From Bacilli bacterium (GTDB lineage Bacteria > Bacillota_I > Bacilli_A > RFN20 > CAG-826), in assembly GCA_024413875.1 (NCBI GenBank), contig JAKSVY010000057.1, forward strand, positions 1 to 9,077: a stretch of 9,077 nt of DNA, given 5' to 3'. The notes beneath the pieces were generated by a model. It had not been told where the DNA came from and made no database searches. It worked only from the letters and a program-made list of their open reading frames with translations. Positions 7,232-9,077 of the stretch are shown here, one piece after another; position 1 is the first letter of the stretch; the number at the start of each line of letters is the position of its first letter. A program made the position numbers and the translations under genes.

Positions 7232-7244
7232 GATTTGTTTACAA
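7215..7244 (-). promoter_or_regulatory. Candidate operon promoter overlapped by operator-like palindromes
   Basis: On the minus strand a -35-like TTGTAA (7244-7239, 4 of 6 matches to TTGACA) and a -10-like TAAAAT (7220-7215, 5 of 6 matches to TATAAT) are separated by 18 nt. Transcription would start near 7208, leaving a leader of about 100 nt before the lipoprotein ATG. The -10 sits in the centre of the 24-bp palindrome at 7208-7231, so a bound repressor would block it. The region is very AT-rich, so chance matches are easy and other starts are possible. Confidence 0.4.
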
Positions 7245-7245
7245 G

Positions 7246-7260
7246 TTTAACATAGTTAAA
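7246..7260. repeat. 15-bp perfect inverted repeat in the divergent control region
   Basis: TTTAAC and GTTAAA arms flank a 3-nt centre (ATA). It lies just upstream of the candidate operon -35 element and differs in sequence from the GTAAAC/GTTTAC sites, so it may be a second regulatory site or a chance AT-rich palindrome. Confidence 0.35.
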
Positions 7261-7328
7261 GCAAATTTTGTTAAAAAATACTGTTATTTACTATTTCTAT
7301 GCAAAAAATCACATTTTTTAATACTTTT

Positions 7329-7357
7329 TTGTATAAATATTAGGCTTGGTTTATACT
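7329..7357 (+). promoter_or_regulatory. Candidate promoter of the mutase gene, possibly leaderless
   Basis: TATACT at 7352-7357 matches the -10 consensus at 5 of 6 positions; a weak -35 (TTGTAT, 7329-7334, 3 of 6) lies 17 nt upstream. The expected transcription start falls at or next to the A of the ATG at 7364. An alternative -10, TATAAA at 7332-7337, would give a leader of about 20 nt but has no clear -35. No good ribosome-binding site is present in either case. Confidence 0.45.
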
Positions 7358-7363
7358 ATTCGC

Positions 7364-9013
7364 ATGGACAAAAATACAAGTTTAAATTATCAAAAGTGGT
7401 TGAATGAACCTAGTCTAGATAGTTCTACTAGAAATGAACTTAAAGCAATTGAAAACGATGAAGCCTTAATTAACGATGCTTTCTATCGTTCACTCGAATT
7501 TGGTACTGGTGGATTAAGAGGAGTAATTGGAGCAGGATCAAATAGAATGAATGTTTATGTTGTTAGAATGGCTACTCAAGGTCTTGCTAATTATTTAAAT
7601 AAAACATATGAACACGCTTCTGTTGCAATCGCATATGATTCACGTAATTTCTCACGTGTATTTGCATTTGAAGCTGCAAATGTATTATCCACAAACGGAA
7701 TTGCAGTACACATCTATAATCAATTAGAACCAACACCAGTATTATCTTTCACTACTAGATACTTAAAGTGTGATGCTGGTATTGTTATCACCGCTTCTCA
7801 TAACCCAAGAGAATATAACGGTTATAAGGTTTATGGACCAGATGGATGCCAAATCACAAATGAATTAGCAGATAAAATCCTTGCAGAAATCAATGCTTTA
7901 GATATCTTTAAGGATGTTAAGACTGGTGATACATCTAGAGTTAATTTAGTAAGTGATGATGTTCTTAATGCATATATTGAATCAACACTTAAAAGATCAT
8001 TATTTAAAGGTGAAAGAGTCGCTAAGATTATTTACACTCCACTTCATGGTGCGGGTTTAGTTCCAGTAACAACTGCACTTGCAAAAGATGGATTTAATAA
8101 TGTTTCAGTTGTTGAGGCTCAAAGAGAACCTAATGGTGATTTCCCTACAACTGCATATCCTAACCCTGAATTTGAAGAAGCTTTATCTTTAGGTGTTAAG
8201 GAGATGAAAGAAAAGAATGCTGATATCTTAATTGCAACTGATCCTGATAGTGATCGTTTAGGTATGGCATCTTTGGATGAATTAGGCGTTCACTATTTCT
8301 CAGGTAATGAAGTTGGTATCCTTTTATTTGATTTCATCACAAGACATCAAACAGTTAATAATGGAGTGCTTGTTAAAACAATTGTTACATCAGATTTATT
8401 AAATATCATCGCAAAAGAAAAAGGCTTTGAAGTTAGAGAAGTTCTTACTGGATTTAAATATATTGGTGAACAAATTGGATTACTTGAAAAAGATAATCAA
8501 ATTGAAAGATATGTTCTTGGTCTTGAAGAATCATGTGGTTATTTAACAAACACTGATTGTAGAGATAAAGACGCAGTTAACGCTGCTATGCTTGTCGCAG
8601 AAATGGTTGATGAACTTCTTAAGAGTGGTTCTAATCCATATAGAAGACTTGAAGAAATCTATAACCAATATGGTAGATACTTCACAAAGACACTTTCTTA
8701 CACACTTAAGGGTAGCGAAGGCGCTGCACGTATCAAAGAATTAATGGAAGAATTTAGATACGGAAAAGAAACTCTTCCAGTTAAAGGTGTTGAAGTTGTT
8801 AATGACTATCAATTACAAGTAAGTCATACACCTTCTGGAGATAAGGTAATCAATCTTCCAAAATCAAATGTTCTTAAGTATGTTTATTCTAATGGTGACA
8901 CGATCACAATTAGACCATCAGGAACAGAACCAAAGATTAAGATTTATATCTTCACTACTTCAAGTGAAGTAATTAAAGAAACTGAAGAGTTCTTAAATAA
9001 CTTAATTAAGTAA
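7364..9013 (+). CDS. pgcA: Phosphoglucomutase/phosphomannomutase (PgcA-like, alpha-D-phosphohexomutase family)
   Basis: Cytoplasmic enzyme interconverting hexose-1-phosphate and hexose-6-phosphate through a phosphoserine. All four active-site motifs are present in 549 residues: TASHNP with catalytic Ser145, DPDSDR (293-298) for magnesium, GLEESCGY (386-393) in the sugar-specificity loop, and RPSGTEPK (517-524) for phosphate binding. The N-terminal GTGGLRG (about 47-53) is also typical. Length and motifs match the PgcA/PGM2-like branch (PgcA of Bacillus subtilis is about 580 residues) better than GlmM. The ATG at 7364 is preferred; an in-frame TTG at 7346 would add six residues but coincides with the likely promoter and has no ribosome-binding site. 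The gene is divergent from the operon. It could also process mannose-1-phosphate released by GH130; glucose-1-phosphate metabolism is the safer default role. Confidence 0.93.
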   Translation: MDKNTSLNYQKWLNEPSLDSSTRNELKAIENDEALINDAFYRSLEFGTGGLRGVIGAGSNRMNVYVVRMATQGLANYLNKTYEHASVAIAYDSRNFSRVFAFEAANVLSTNGIAVHIYNQLEPTPVLSFTTRYLKCDAGIVITASHNPREYNGYKVYGPDGCQITNELADKILAEINALDIFKDVKTGDTSRVNLVSDDVLNAYIESTLKRSLFKGERVAKIIYTPLHGAGLVPVTTALAKDGFNNVSVVEAQREPNGDFPTTAYPNPEFEEALSLGVKEMKEKNADILIATDPDSDRLGMASLDELGVHYFSGNEVGILLFDFITRHQTVNNGVLVKTIVTSDLLNIIAKEKGFEVREVLTGFKYIGEQIGLLEKDNQIERYVLGLEESCGYLTNTDCRDKDAVNAAMLVAEMVDELLKSGSNPYRRLEEIYNQYGRYFTKTLSYTLKGSEGAARIKELMEEFRYGKETLPVKGVEVVNDYQLQVSHTPSGDKVINLPKSNVLKYVYSNGDTITIRPSGTEPKIKIYIFTTSSEVIKETEEFLNNLIK

Positions 9014-9016
9014 CAT

Positions 9017-9052
9017 AAAAGAGCATTGGCAAATTTGGTCAATGCTCTTTTT
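9017..9052 (+). terminator. Rho-independent terminator after the mutase gene
   Basis: A 12-bp perfect stem, AAAAGAGCATTG (9017-9028) with CAATGCTCTTTT (9040-9051), encloses an 11-nt loop and is followed by a T-rich run. It begins 4 nt after the stop codon. The A-run on the left side means it could also stop transcription arriving from the right. Positions 9053-9077 beyond it show nothing recognisable. Confidence 0.9.
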
Positions 9053-9077
9053 CTTTTGTATTGTTTTAAACGCAAAT

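Larger units (their letters stand above)
7108..7363. other. Divergent intergenic control region, about 256 nt
   Basis: A very AT-rich stretch between the lipoprotein and mutase starts. It holds the three inverted repeats, the outer GTAAACAAA arms and the two promoter candidates listed separately. Positions 7261-7328 between the two promoters contain only A/T tracts; I see no RNA gene, riboswitch fold or small coding frame there. Confidence 0.7.

Noticed and set aside
7159..7345. Riboswitch, small RNA or CRISPR in the divergent region
   Set aside because: Only short AT-rich palindromes are seen; no long conserved fold, regularly spaced repeat array or GC-containing stem set.
7346..7363. TTG start for the mutase at 7346
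   Set aside because: It has no ribosome-binding site, overlaps the best -10 element, and an ATG follows six codons later at the expected family start.
1..9077. Mycoplasma-type code with TGA as tryptophan
   Set aside because: All reading frames use TGG for tryptophan and none of the genes needs read-through of TGA.

Overview
The window is AT-rich and uses the standard genetic code: stops are TAA and TAG, and tryptophan is TGG. Shine-Dalgarno sites, LplB/LplC-type sugar permeases, a PgcA-type hexose-phosphate mutase and lipobox lipoproteins without outer-membrane features point to a low-GC Gram-positive-type bacterium. It is probably a gut-associated member of Bacilli, Erysipelotrichia or the wall-less-related uncultured lineages. 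The taxonomic placement is inference from style, not from a marker gene.

Layout. Positions 1-7107 hold six genes on the minus strand that read as one operon. In transcription order they are: a large modular surface lipoprotein (7107-4849), a LacI-family regulator (4817-3810), a GH130 glycoside phosphorylase (3807-2824), two ABC sugar permeases (2820-1879 and 1879-965), and a solute-binding lipoprotein whose 3' end lies beyond the left edge (953-1). From lacI onward the genes are 2-11 nt apart or overlap by 1 nt; a 31-nt gap separates the surface lipoprotein from lacI. Positions 7108-7363 are a divergent control region with several inverted repeats, a promoter candidate for the operon overlapped by a 24-bp near-palindrome, and a promoter candidate for the plus-strand gene. 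Positions 7364-9013 encode a phosphoglucomutase/phosphomannomutase, followed by a Rho-independent terminator at 9017-9052.

How it may work together (inference). The surface lipoprotein, with carbohydrate-binding-like beta-sandwich modules and no visible catalytic domain, would capture glycan at the cell surface. The binding protein and two permeases would import an oligosaccharide, using an ATPase encoded elsewhere. GH130 would cleave a beta-mannoside with phosphate to give alpha-mannose-1-phosphate. The divergent mutase could convert sugar-1-phosphate to sugar-6-phosphate for glycolysis. The LacI regulator probably controls the operon through the palindromes upstream of the first gene. The whole resembles a compact Gram-positive beta-mannoside (mannan or N-glycan core) utilisation locus. 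The least familiar parts are the surface lipoprotein, the regulator's atypical hinge and the operator layout.
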